A stretch of DNA of 64,000 nucleotides from Streptomyces sp. MJM8645 (GCF_001625365.1 NZ_LJJF01000001.1:992001-1056000), one strand, 5' to 3'; positions 38,268-46,558 are shown, numbered from the stretch's first letter. The notes: a model not told the origin generated them from the letters alone. Program-made: numbers and translations.

Positions 38268-39002
38268 CTAGGCGAGCGCCGGGCGGCTCGGGTCGTCGGG
38301 TTCGTCGTCGAGGTGCCAGTGCAGGTCGCGGACGCCGGGTTCGAGGGAGAGCCTGCTGACGACCTGTTCGAGGGCCGGGGCGACCTGCCCGGTGATGGCC
38401 ACCGTGGCGCGCAGGCTGGTGGCGTCGCCGCTGTCGGTGCGGCGGGCGCGCAGGCCGGTGGGGGCGAGGCCGGAGGCGGACAGGGCCTGGAGCAGCAGGG
38501 CCCGGATGTGGGTCTCGGCCTTGCGCTCGCATTCCAGGTGGACGGTGGCGCGGACGGTGGAGTCGGGGTCGCTGCCGGACTGCGGGGCCCGGTCGAGCAT
38601 CCGGCCGGCCGGGCGCAGGATCAGGTGGACGGCGAGGACGCCGAGCGTGCCGAGGACGGCGAATTCGAGCTTCCCGGCGGCGGCGAGCACCCCGACGGCA
38701 GCCGAACACCACAGCGTGGCGGCGGTGTTGAGGCCGCGGACGCCGGCGCCGTCGCGCAGGATGACGCCACCGCCGAGGAAGCCGATGCCGGAGACGACGT
38801 AGGAGGCGACCCGGGTGGGGCTGGCGGCGTCGCCGACGGCCTCGCTGTACAGCACGAACAGGGTGGCGCCGGCGGCGACCAGGGCGTTGGTGCGCAGGCC
38901 GGCCATCCTGGCCCGCCACTGGCGTTCGACGCCGATGAGCGCGCCGCAGGCGACCCCGGTGGCGAGCCGGACGAGGAAGTCGGCGGTGGTCAGGGTGTGC
39001 AC
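38268..39002 (-). CDS. MgtC/SapB-family membrane protein
   Basis: A 244-residue protein with the MgtC membrane domain (about 8-145: FLVRLATGVACGALIGVERQWR, AGLRTNALVAAGATLFVL, GIGFLGGGVILRDG, GLNTAATLWCSAAVG) and a C-terminal ACT-like domain. MgtC proteins support growth in low magnesium and modulate membrane ATP synthase in other bacteria. GTG at 39002 is preferred because GAAGGAGGT ends 6 nt upstream. It follows the M-box-controlled Nramp-like gene by 111 bp on the same strand, so low magnesium could induce both. Confidence 0.9.
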   Translation of the reverse strand: MHTLTTADFLVRLATGVACGALIGVERQWRARMAGLRTNALVAAGATLFVLYSEAVGDAASPTRVASYVVSGIGFLGGGVILRDGAGVRGLNTAATLWCSAAVGVLAAAGKLEFAVLGTLGVLAVHLILRPAGRMLDRAPQSGSDPDSTVRATVHLECERKAETHIRALLLQALSASGLAPTGLRARRTDSGDATSLRATVAITGQVAPALEQVVSRLSLEPGVRDLHWHLDDEPDDPSRPALA

Positions 39003-39113
39003 GACGGCACCTCCTTCACTGGGAGAGCTGGTAGAGCGGGGAGAGCGGGGAGACGGACGGACGGGTGGCGGGCCGCTGCCCACCACCCGTCCGTTCGGGC
39101 TGCGGTCTGCGGC

Positions 39114-40766
39114 TCAGTGGTTGAGCGCGGTCTGGACGATCTTGATGATGACCATCACCATCGCGACCAGCAGGTAGGCGCGCAGGGCGCCCATGCCGAC
39201 CTTGCGGGCGGTGGACATGACCGGCTTGCCGAGAGTCTCCAGCGGGGGCATCCGCCATTCCTCGCGGCCGGTGCGGTCGATCGGGTCCTCCTTGGTCCCC
39301 CGACGGCCGAAGGTGAAGAAGTATCCGGCGACCAGGACGCCCGCCACGCCGCAGCCGGCCATGATCCACAGGATCGCCTGCGAGCTGATGTCGGGCCAGA
39401 CCACGGCGGCGGTCAGGATCAGCGACAGCATCACCAGGACGCCGACCACGGCGGAGGTGAAGGCGTTGGTCTTGGGCCCGTTGACCCAGGGCCCCAGGAC
39501 GGCCTTGTCGTTGCACAGCAGCAGCAGGAACACCGTCGCCGAGGGCAGCAGCACACCGGCCAGCACCTGGACGAACTGCGTCATCAGGCCCTGGGTGTAG
39601 CCGGTGGACAGCAGCGTGATCGCGGCCGCCGCGACCACCAGGCCCGCGTAGATCGCGTAGAAGCCCTTGGCGCCCTTGACACCCCGGTGCAGCGAGTGCC
39701 TGATGCCGAACACGTCGCCGATCGCGTAGGCGGTGGACAGCGACACGGCGAAGGCGCCGATGATCGAGGCGTCCAGCAGCGCGATGGCGAACAGCACACC
39801 CACCACGTGCCCGGCCTTGTCCTCAAGGCCCTTGGCGACGGCGGCCGCATCCGAGAACTGGCCGAAGCCGTCGGTGCCGGCGAAGGCCGCGGCGGTGAAG
39901 CCCATCATCGCGGCGGCGCCGATGATGACGATGGCGATCCCGATCCACAGGTCGACCTTCTCGTACTTCATGAACCGCGGCGTGATCCGCTTGTCGATGA
40001 CGTACGACTGCTGGAAGAACAGCTGCCACGGGGCGACGGTGGTGCCCACGATGGAGACGATCACCAGCATCACGGCCGCCAGCTGGCCGGAGCCGCCCGG
40101 CATGCTCGGCACCGTGAAGTCGTGCGCCATCTGCGAGGTCTTCGGGTGGACCATGAAGTAGATCGGCACCAGCAGCAGCGAACCCACGCACAGCGTGACG
40201 GCGACGCGCTCGAAACGCCGGAACGAGCCGGTGAACGCCGAGGCGATGATCACCACCGCCGCCAGCACCACCGCGGCCACCTTCGGCAGCCCGAGGTATC
40301 CGGCCGCCAGGGTGACGCCGATGAACTCCGTGACCAGCGTCAGCGCGTTGAGCAGGAACAGGTCGATGACGCTGAACGCGCCCCAGAACTTCCCGAAGCG
40401 CTCCAGGATCAGCCGGGCGTGGCCGACACCGGTGACGGCGCCCAGTCGCAGCACCATCTCCTGGTTCACGTACAGCACCGGGACCAGCATCAGCAGCGTC
40501 CACAGCAACTGCGTGCCGTAGTTCTGCCCCGCCTGCCCGTACGTCGAGAACGCGCCCGCGTCGTTGTCGCCGACCATCACGATCAGGCCGGGGCCCACGA
40601 TCGCCAGCAGGGTCTTGAGCCGCGCGGACAGGCCGTGGCGCGGCGTGGTGTCGTCGAGCCGGATGGTGCCGAGCGCACCCCTGATGTCGCCGACGTGGGC
40701 GTCGTCGAGCACGGCGGTGCGGGTGGTGGTGGTGGGGACCTTCGGGTCCAGCATCACGTTGGTCAT
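39114..40766 (-). CDS. Nramp-family transporter, probable Nramp-related magnesium transporter
   Basis: A 550-residue integral membrane protein of the Nramp fold (LeuT-like, about 11 helices). Canonical Nramp proteins have DPGN in helix 1 and MPH in helix 6; here helix 1 reads GDNDAGA (residues 66-72) and helix 6 reads TVAPWQL (243-249), so the Met that favours transition metals is Ala. Loss of that Met is a reported feature of Nramp-related magnesium transporters (NRMT/NMT), genes that are often M-box-controlled. An M-box, a leader ORF and a Shine-Dalgarno hairpin lie upstream and mgtC downstream. Mg2+ uptake is therefore likelier than Mn2+; this is inference from motifs and context. Confidence 0.88.
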   Translation of the reverse strand: MTNVMLDPKVPTTTTRTAVLDDAHVGDIRGALGTIRLDDTTPRHGLSARLKTLLAIVGPGLIVMVGDNDAGAFSTYGQAGQNYGTQLLWTLLMLVPVLYVNQEMVLRLGAVTGVGHARLILERFGKFWGAFSVIDLFLLNALTLVTEFIGVTLAAGYLGLPKVAAVVLAAVVIIASAFTGSFRRFERVAVTLCVGSLLLVPIYFMVHPKTSQMAHDFTVPSMPGGSGQLAAVMLVIVSIVGTTVAPWQLFFQQSYVIDKRITPRFMKYEKVDLWIGIAIVIIGAAAMMGFTAAAFAGTDGFGQFSDAAAVAKGLEDKAGHVVGVLFAIALLDASIIGAFAVSLSTAYAIGDVFGIRHSLHRGVKGAKGFYAIYAGLVVAAAAITLLSTGYTQGLMTQFVQVLAGVLLPSATVFLLLLCNDKAVLGPWVNGPKTNAFTSAVVGVLVMLSLILTAAVVWPDISSQAILWIMAGCGVAGVLVAGYFFTFGRRGTKEDPIDRTGREEWRMPPLETLGKPVMSTARKVGMGALRAYLLVAMVMVIIKIVQTALNH

Positions 40767-40783
40767 GGCAGGGCCTCCCTGCC
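40767..40783 (-). promoter_or_regulatory. Hairpin holding the Shine-Dalgarno of the Nramp-like gene
   Basis: On the minus strand GGCAGGG-AGG-CCCTGCC forms a perfect 7-bp stem with a 3-nt loop ending right at the ATG. The purine-rich Shine-Dalgarno stretch GGGAGG lies in the 5' arm and loop, so translation should be restricted unless the hairpin is melted. Confidence 0.6.
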
Positions 40784-40887
40784 CCCTTCCTTGAGGGGGC
40801 GACAGGGGGCACGCAGCAGCGATCCTCCCTGCGAGCGCACGGCGTCGGACCGCACGGCGGCGCTGAGCGGCGGCGGCCGTGAGGGCA

Positions 40888-40944
40888 TGACGGAGCGTCA
40901 GACGTTGTGCGTCGGGGCGCGGTTGAGCGCATGACGCAGCGTCA
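40888..40944. repeat. Two 13-bp palindromes in the Nramp leader
   Basis: TGACGGAGCGTCA (40888-40900) and TGACGCAGCGTCA (40932-40944) start 44 bp apart. The second is perfect around its centre base. They may form RNA hairpins in the leader or be binding sites for a metal-responsive repressor. Confidence 0.6.
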
Positions 40945-40966
40945 GGTGAACGCGCAGGGAAGGTTG

Positions 40967-41038
40967 TTACCGCGTGCCAGAGGTGATCGAGAGCATGCGG
41001 GGGTAGGGGCGACTATGGCCCGGACTATCGCAGTCCAT
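40967..41038 (-). CDS. Putative 23-residue leader peptide of the magnesium locus
   Basis: An ATG at 41038 with a strong Shine-Dalgarno (GGGAGGAGG, 8 nt spacing) opens a 23-codon frame reading MDCDSPGHSRPYPRMLSIT and ending SGTR, then TAA. It lies between the M-box and the transporter on the same transcript. It has early Asp codons and three Pro codons, as in leader peptides (mgtL, mgtP of Salmonella) that slow ribosomes in low magnesium. A hairpin (ggtgcac / gtgcacc) at 41063-41081 precedes it. Translation of this ORF is unproven. Confidence 0.5.
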   Translation of the reverse strand: MDCDSPGHSRPYPRMLSITSGTR

Positions 41039-41062
41039 GTCTCTCGCCTCCTCCCGGTCGGG

Positions 41063-41081
41063 GGTGCACCGTCTGTGCACC
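41063..41081 (-). promoter_or_regulatory. Small leader hairpin before the leader ORF
   Basis: ggtgcac and gtgcacc pair over a 5-nt loop between the M-box 3' end and the leader ORF Shine-Dalgarno. It may be part of the M-box expression platform. No U-tract follows, so it is not a clear intrinsic terminator. Confidence 0.4.
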
Positions 41082-41134
41082 GCATCGCGACACGGCAAGG
41101 AGCGGACCAGCCCTACGGGACCGGCACACCCCAA

Positions 41135-41293
41135 CTCGTCAGAGCTTTGGCACTCCACGGCGTGTCCAGCCCGGTCGGGCCGGAAGCCACTTCGGATCAA
41201 CCCTTAGGTCGGGAAGATCTGTCCTAACCCTGGGCGTCTCTCGACGTCGTCGGATCAGTGGCCTGTGTCCGTGAAGAAGCCTCACCGAACGAG
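41135..41293 (-). promoter_or_regulatory. M-box (ykoK) magnesium riboswitch
   Basis: Read on the minus strand the leader shows the conserved M-box blocks in order: CTCGTTCGGTGAGGCTTC, ACAGGC, CGTCGAGAGACGCC, AGGGTTAGGACAG, GACCTAAGG and GTGCCAAAGCTCTGACGAG. The first and last blocks pair (CTCGT with ACGAG) to close P1. The element matches the well-known Bacillus mgtE leader closely. It senses Mg2+ and lowers expression when Mg2+ is plentiful. It controls the Nramp-like gene, whose start is 370 nt downstream. A possible -10 (TATGCT) lies at 41316-41321. Confidence 0.93.
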
Positions 41294-41418
41294 GTGCCTT
41301 CTTCAAACCTCGTCAAGCATAGACCCTCCCTTTCACCCGGATAGCGGCGTCTCGACCGAACTTCGACAGCTTTGTAGAAGCTTGACCAAACCCACCCCTC
41401 GACGTGCACCCCCATCCG

Positions 41419-41443
41419 GCATATATAGTTCACCGACATATGC
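41419..41443 (+). promoter_or_regulatory. AT-rich inverted repeat in the ABC exporter promoter
   Basis: GCATAT and ATATGC face each other across 13 nt, in a rare AT-rich stretch that includes TATAGT, a possible -10, about 40 bp upstream of the ATPase start. It is a reasonable operator for an unidentified regulator. Confidence 0.45.
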
Positions 41444-41469
41444 AGCTCAACAGCTCACGAGGGGGAAGT

Positions 41470-42336
41470 GTGTCCCACAGCGATCCGACCCGATCCGCAC
41501 CCGTCCTGCACCTGGCCAACGTCACCCGGGTGCACGGGCGGGGCGCCGCCGAGGTACACGCCCTGCGCGGCGTCGAACTGGCCGTCCACCCCGGCGAGTT
41601 CGTCGCCGTCATGGGCCCGTCCGGCTCCGGGAAGTCCACCCTGCTGACCCTGGCCGGCGGACTCGACGCGCCCAGCGAGGGCGAGATCCTGGTCGAGGGC
41701 GTGGCCCTCGGCGGCCTCAGCCGCGGCCGGCTCGCCGACCTTCGGCGGCGCTCCATCGGGTACGTCTTCCAGGACTACAACCTGATCCCCGCCCTCACCG
41801 CCGCCGAGAACATCTCGCTCCCCCGCGAACTCGACGGAGTCTCCGGACGCACCGCCCGCCGCGAGGCGCTCGCCGCCCTGGAGGAACTCGGCATCGGGGA
41901 ACTCGCCGACCGCTTCCCCGACGACATGTCCGGCGGCCAGCAGCAGCGCGTCGCCATCGCCCGCGCGCTGATCGGCGAGCGCCGGCTCGTCCTCGCCGAC
42001 GAACCGACCGGCGCCCTCGACTCCGCCACCGGCGAGGCCGTGCTCGCCGTGCTGCGCGCCCGCTGCGACGCCGGGGCCGCCGCGATGATGGTCACCCACG
42101 AGGCCGCGCACGCCAGTTGGGCGGACCGGGTGGTCCACCTGAAGGACGGCGCGGTCGACTCCGAGAGCCACGGGCGGCGCACCGGCAAGCGCCGACTGAC
42201 CGGCGAGCCGCTCAGCGCCCCGGCCGACGGCTACGGCCACGCGGCCGACGGGGCCGGGCACTCGACCACCGGCACCGGCCACACGTCCGGCGACTTCGGC
42301 CACGCGGCCGGCGGCTTCGGCGAGGTGACCCGATGA
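41470..42336 (+). CDS. ABC transporter ATPase with His/Gly-rich tail
   Basis: A 288-residue LolD/MacB-type ATPase: Walker A GPSGSGKST, Q-loop FQDYNLIPAL, signature MSGGQQQR, Walker B LVLADEPTGALDS. The last 45 residues form an unusual Gly/His-rich tail (GYGHAADGAGHS, TGTGHTSGDFGH). GTG at 41470 with gaggggga upstream is chosen as the start. Its stop overlaps the permease ATG (ATGA), so the two are coupled. The tail could bind metal, which is notable beside a metal-ion locus, but that is speculation. Confidence 0.9.
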   Translation: MSHSDPTRSAPVLHLANVTRVHGRGAAEVHALRGVELAVHPGEFVAVMGPSGSGKSTLLTLAGGLDAPSEGEILVEGVALGGLSRGRLADLRRRSIGYVFQDYNLIPALTAAENISLPRELDGVSGRTARREALAALEELGIGELADRFPDDMSGGQQQRVAIARALIGERRLVLADEPTGALDSATGEAVLAVLRARCDAGAAAMMVTHEAAHASWADRVVHLKDGAVDSESHGRRTGKRRLTGEPLSAPADGYGHAADGAGHSTTGTGHTSGDFGHAAGGFGEVTR

Positions 42337-45083
42337 GACTCGGCGCCTGGAAGGTCGCCCTGCGCATCGCCCGCCGCGACGCGCTGCGCGCCAAGGGCCG
42401 CAGCGCCCTGATCGTCGCCATGATCGCGCTGCCCGTCCTCGGCGTCACCGGCGCCGACGTCGTCCACCGCAGCGGGCAGCTCACCCCGGCCGAACGGGTC
42501 GAACGGGTGCTGGGCGGGGCGGACGCCCTGGTCACGTCGCTCGCCCCCGGCCGGACCGTCGAGCAGGCCCCGGTCGCCGAGGACGGCGCCTTCGCGGTCC
42601 AGCCCCGCCCCGGGCAGCCGCCCACGGCCGAGCAGCAGAAGGGCGCCGGCACCGACCCCGTCGCCCTGGTCACCGGGCTGCTGCCACCGGGCAGCGTGCT
42701 CACCTCCGCCCGGCAGGGCCCGGAGACCGGCGCGACCTCCCCCGAAGGCCTGGTCCGCGCCCTCACCACCGAGGCCGACCTCGCCGACCCGCTCTGGCAC
42801 GGCCGGCTCGACCTGGTCGACGGCCACGCCCCGGGCAGCCCGCGCGAACTGGCCGCCACCCGGGCCTTCCTCGACAACTCCGGACTGGCCGTCGGCGGCA
42901 CCACCACCTTTCCCGGCCTGGAGCGGACCACCTTCACCATCACCGGCGTCGTCGAGCACCCGGACGACCTCCGCCGGGTCGAACTCGTCGCCCAGCCGGG
43001 CACGTTGCTGAGCCAGCTCGCCGCCGCCACGCCTCCCGGCAACCCGGCCGCGGCAGCGCCGGAGCCCGAACGCGGCGCCTGGCTGGTCCGGCTCCCCGCC
43101 GGGGCCGCCCTGGACTGGGCCAAGGTCCAGGAGTTCAACGCCCACGGCTACACCCTCACCGCCCGCTCGGTCGCGCTCGCCCCGCCGCCGCGCGCCGCCG
43201 TCCCCTACTACCGGGACGCCTACCGCTCCTTCGGTCCCTCCGCCGACGACAACACCAAGGTCGTGGTGGCCACCGTCACCGGCATGGGCCTGCTGGAGGT
43301 CGCCCTGCTCGCCGGCCCCGCCTTCGCGGTCGGCGCCCGCCGCTCCCGCCGCCAGCTCGCGCTGCTCGGCGCCGCCGGCGGCCGGCGGACGCACGTCGGC
43401 GCGGTGGTGCTCGGCGGCGCCCTCGTCCTCGGCACGGCCGGGGCCGTGGTCGGCGTGGTCCTCGGCGGCGGCCTCGTCGCCGGGCTGCGCCCGTGGATCG
43501 AACGGGCCGGCGGCGCCCGCTTCGGGCACTTCGCCCTGCCGCCACTGGACCTGCTCGCGATCGGCGGGATCGGCCTGCTCACGGCGCTCCTCGCGGCCGC
43601 GCTGCCCGCCCGGCAGGCCGCCCGCAGCAGCGTCACCGCCGGACTCACCGGCCGGGACACCGTCCAGGCCCCGAACCGCTGGGTCACCGTGCTCGGTGTG
43701 CTGCTGCTCGCCGCCGGCGCCGCCCTGGCCCTGTACGGCGCGAGCGCGGTGCAACACGGCGGCGTGCCCGTCGTCAGCACCTACGACACCCGCACGCTGA
43801 CCGTGCTCGGCGGCTCCGTCATCGCCGAACTCGGCCTGCTCGCCTGCACCCCCGCACTCGTCGCCCTGCTCGGCCGGCTCGCCAAGCGGCTGCCGCTCGG
43901 CCCCCGACTCGCCCTGCGCGACTCCGCCCGGCACCGCTCGCGCACCGCGCCGGCCGTCGCCGCCGTGATGGCCGCCGTGGCCGGGGCCGTCGCCATCGGC
44001 GTCTACAGCACCAGCACCGACGCCGAGAACCGCCGCGACTACCGGCCGCAGGCCCCGTACGGCGCCGTGCAACTCCTCTCCACCGCCGACGGACCGCAAC
44101 TCGACGGCCTGCGCGCCGAGGTGGGCAAGCAGCTGACCGATCTGGGGCCGCGCGCCGACCTCGGCGAAGCGGTGTACCAGTTCTGCGCCAACTGCTCCAG
44201 CACCGTCCAGCTCAAGGGCACCGTGAACTGGCGCACCGCGTCCGGCCCGCCGCACCTGGCCTCCGGGGACGCCGCCATGCTCCGCACCCAGTTCGGCATC
44301 CACGACCCGGCCGCCGAACAGGCCCTGGCCGCCGGGAAGATCCTGGTCTTCGACCGCGCCTTCCTCGCCGGCGACGGCCGGGCGGTGCTCCAACTGCGCG
44401 GCAGCTCCGGCACGCCGCTCCAGCCCGGCGAGATCCCCAAGCCCGACCTCCAGGAAATCCCGGCCGACGCCGTCCTGGTCGAGAACCCGAACGCCGCCCG
44501 CTTCGCCCAGGGCCTGATCCTGCCCTCGGCGCTGCCCAAGCTCCTGCCCGGGCTCGCCGCGAGGCCCACCGGCGCGATCTGGGTGCCCGCCACCCCGCCC
44601 GACCGCAAGGCCCAGCAGCGCGCCGAGGCCGCCGTGGTCCGGCTCGACCGGGCCGCCCAGCTGGAGGTCGAGCGCGGCTTCCAGCCCCGCGGCGACGCCC
44701 TCACCCTGGCGCTCAGCGGCTTCGCCGGACTGGTCGTCCTCGGCGCCGCCGGCATCGCCACCGGCCTGGCCGCCGCCGACTCCCGCCAGGACCAGGCCAC
44801 CCTGGCCGCCGTCGGCGCACCACCGCGGATCCGCCGCACCATGGCGGGGCTGCAGTGCGCGATGATCGCCCTGCTCGGGGCGCTGCTCGGGGCGGTCAAC
44901 GGCTTCGTCCCCGCGGTGGGCCTGCTGAAGTCCCGGGCGAGCGGGTTCGGCGGCCACCCGGCCCTGATCACCGCCCCCTGGGGCCAGCTGCTGCTGGTCG
45001 TCCTGGTGCTCCCGGTGCTGGCGGGGCTGCTCGCCGCCCTGCTGACCCGCTCCCGCATCCCGATGGGGCGGCGGCTGTCCTGA
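42333..45083 (+). CDS. ABC transporter permease, FtsX/MacB-like
   Basis: A 916-residue double-FtsX permease. An N-terminal helix (SALIVAMIALPVLGVTGADVV) is followed by a long extracytoplasmic domain (about 55-305), a first helix block (about 310-460), another helix pair, a second large external domain (about 580-775, with a CANCSS pair of cysteines) and a final helix block (about 785-910). It forms the exporter with the preceding ATPase. The transcript ends at a strong terminator. Confidence 0.9.
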   Translation: MRLGAWKVALRIARRDALRAKGRSALIVAMIALPVLGVTGADVVHRSGQLTPAERVERVLGGADALVTSLAPGRTVEQAPVAEDGAFAVQPRPGQPPTAEQQKGAGTDPVALVTGLLPPGSVLTSARQGPETGATSPEGLVRALTTEADLADPLWHGRLDLVDGHAPGSPRELAATRAFLDNSGLAVGGTTTFPGLERTTFTITGVVEHPDDLRRVELVAQPGTLLSQLAAATPPGNPAAAAPEPERGAWLVRLPAGAALDWAKVQEFNAHGYTLTARSVALAPPPRAAVPYYRDAYRSFGPSADDNTKVVVATVTGMGLLEVALLAGPAFAVGARRSRRQLALLGAAGGRRTHVGAVVLGGALVLGTAGAVVGVVLGGGLVAGLRPWIERAGGARFGHFALPPLDLLAIGGIGLLTALLAAALPARQAARSSVTAGLTGRDTVQAPNRWVTVLGVLLLAAGAALALYGASAVQHGGVPVVSTYDTRTLTVLGGSVIAELGLLACTPALVALLGRLAKRLPLGPRLALRDSARHRSRTAPAVAAVMAAVAGAVAIGVYSTSTDAENRRDYRPQAPYGAVQLLSTADGPQLDGLRAEVGKQLTDLGPRADLGEAVYQFCANCSSTVQLKGTVNWRTASGPPHLASGDAAMLRTQFGIHDPAAEQALAAGKILVFDRAFLAGDGRAVLQLRGSSGTPLQPGEIPKPDLQEIPADAVLVENPNAARFAQGLILPSALPKLLPGLAARPTGAIWVPATPPDRKAQQRAEAAVVRLDRAAQLEVERGFQPRGDALTLALSGFAGLVVLGAAGIATGLAAADSRQDQATLAAVGAPPRIRRTMAGLQCAMIALLGALLGAVNGFVPAVGLLKSRASGFGGHPALITAPWGQLLLVVLVLPVLAGLLAALLTRSRIPMGRRLS

Positions 45084-45090
45084 CCCCCGG

Positions 45091-45139
45091 CGCACGCCGA
45101 AGCCCGCCCTCCGAAATGGAGGGCGGGCTTCGGCGTGCG
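45091..45139 (+). terminator. Strong terminator after ABC exporter operon
   Basis: A perfect 22-bp stem (beginning cgcacgccgaagcccgcc and ending ggcttcggcgtgcg) closes on a 5-nt gaaat loop, 7 bp after the permease stop. One of the best-formed hairpins in the window. Confidence 0.85.
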
Positions 45140-45226
45140 CGGGCGACCCACACGCGAGAGGGCCGTACCATGGGCGGGTTCTAGCGGGCGAAGGGCGCCG
45201 GCGGGTCGGCGAGGGAGAGAACGGCG

Positions 45227-45598
45227 GTGCTGCGCGGGTTCGGCGACCTGGAGGCCGAGATCATGGACCGGCTGTGGTCCTGGGGTCGGCCCGCCACCGT
45301 ACGCGAGGTGGTGGACGACCTCCAGCGTCAGCGGCCGGTCGCGTACACCACCGTCACCACGGTGGCCGACATCCTGCACACCAAGGGCTGGCTGCGCCGG
45401 GACAAGGTGGGCCGGGCCTGGGCGTACGAGCCGACCTGCACCCGGGAGGCGTACACCGCGCAGCTGATGCGCCAGGCGCTGGAGACCACGCCGGACCGGG
45501 CGGGTGCGCTGCTGCACTTCGTCGACGGGATGAGCAGCGACGAGGCGTCCGCGCTGCTGGCGGCGCTGGAACAGGTGAAGGCCCGGGACGCCGAGTGA
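45227..45598 (+). CDS. BlaI/MecI/CopY-family repressor
   Basis: A 123-residue winged-helix repressor: FGDLEAEIMDRLWSWGRPATVREVVDDL and AYTTVTTVADILHTKGWL are typical of BlaI-like proteins, which release DNA when cleaved by a partner membrane protease. The GTG start follows ggagagaac. Its stop overlaps the GTG of the M56 peptidase gene (GTGA), as expected for the regulator-sensor pair. Confidence 0.93.
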   Translation: MLRGFGDLEAEIMDRLWSWGRPATVREVVDDLQRQRPVAYTTVTTVADILHTKGWLRRDKVGRAWAYEPTCTREAYTAQLMRQALETTPDRAGALLHFVDGMSSDEASALLAALEQVKARDAE

Positions 45599-46518
45599 CC
45601 CTCGCGCTGCTCGGCCTCCACCTGGCCGTGACCGGGGTCCTGCTGCCGCGCCGGCTGGCCGGCTCGGCCCGGTTGCAGGCGCGCCCGGCGGCGGGCGCCG
45701 CGCTCTGGCTGGCCCTGATGGCCTCCTTCCTGGTCGCTCTGCTGCTGGCGGCGCACCACGCGGTGGAGCCGTTCGCCCACGAGCCGGCCGGGCTGGTCGG
45801 GCTGTTCCCGCACCCGGAGCCGGTCGGGCCCGTCGCCCCGCACACCCACGACTGGTGGCTGCTGGCCGCCGCCGGGGCCGCGATCGCCACGGTGGTGACG
45901 GCCGTCGGCGTCCGGGCCGGGCGGGCGCGCCGGCGGCACCGGGCGATGCTGGACCTGGTCGCCGTCCGGGACGGGCGCTGGGGCGCCCTGATCCTGGAGC
46001 ACGCCCACCCGACCGTCTACTGCCTGCCCGGCCGCAGCTCCCGGGTGGTCCTGTCGCGCGGGGCGCTGCGGCTGCTGGACGAACGGCAGTTGGCCGCGGC
46101 GGTGGCGCACGAGCACGGGCACATCCGCGGCCGCCACCACCTGTTCCGGCTGCCGGCGGACACCTTCGCCCTGCTGTTCGGCCCGCTGCCGCTGGCCCGA
46201 CACGGGCGGGCGGAGGTGGGGCTGCTGCTGGAGATGGCGGCCGACGACGCCGCGCTGGCGCGGGTGTCGCGCAGCGAACTGGCCTCCGCGCTCTGCGCCC
46301 TGGCGACGTCCGGGGCCCCGACGGGCGCCGCGCCGGGCGGGCCACTGGGCCCCGCATCGGGCGGGGCGCTGGCGGTGGCCGCCACCGGGGTGCTGGCCCG
46401 GGTCCGCCGACTGGCCCGCCCGGGGCACGGTCGGCGCGGGCGCCAACTGGCCTTCTGGATGGCGGTGTCGGCGCTCCCGCTGCTGCCGTACCTGCTGGCC
46501 TGCGCGCCGCACCCGTAG
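45595..46518 (+). CDS. M56-family membrane metallopeptidase (BlaR1-like)
   Basis: A 307-residue protein with about four membrane helices and the zinc motif HEHGH (172-176, HExxH) plus a downstream EMAADDAAL region that supplies the third ligand. It lacks the penicillin-binding sensor domain of BlaR1, as do most streptomycete members, so the signal is unknown. It most likely cleaves the adjacent BlaI-like repressor. Confidence 0.9.
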   Translation: MTLALLGLHLAVTGVLLPRRLAGSARLQARPAAGAALWLALMASFLVALLLAAHHAVEPFAHEPAGLVGLFPHPEPVGPVAPHTHDWWLLAAAGAAIATVVTAVGVRAGRARRRHRAMLDLVAVRDGRWGALILEHAHPTVYCLPGRSSRVVLSRGALRLLDERQLAAAVAHEHGHIRGRHHLFRLPADTFALLFGPLPLARHGRAEVGLLLEMAADDAALARVSRSELASALCALATSGAPTGAAPGGPLGPASGGALAVAATGVLARVRRLARPGHGRRGRQLAFWMAVSALPLLPYLLACAPHP

Positions 46519-46558
46519 GGCGTCCGCCGCCCCCCGGTCACGATGCCGGGCGGACCCT
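46517..46558. terminator. Bidirectional terminator between convergent genes
   Basis: agg-gc-gtccgcc pairs with ggcggac-cct across a 20-nt loop in the 38-bp gap between the M56 gene and the convergent amidase gene. It could serve both transcripts. Confidence 0.5.

Noticed and set aside
41224..41439. Minus-strand open frame across the M-box
   Set aside because: It overlaps the structured riboswitch, lacks a Shine-Dalgarno, and its composition is not gene-like.
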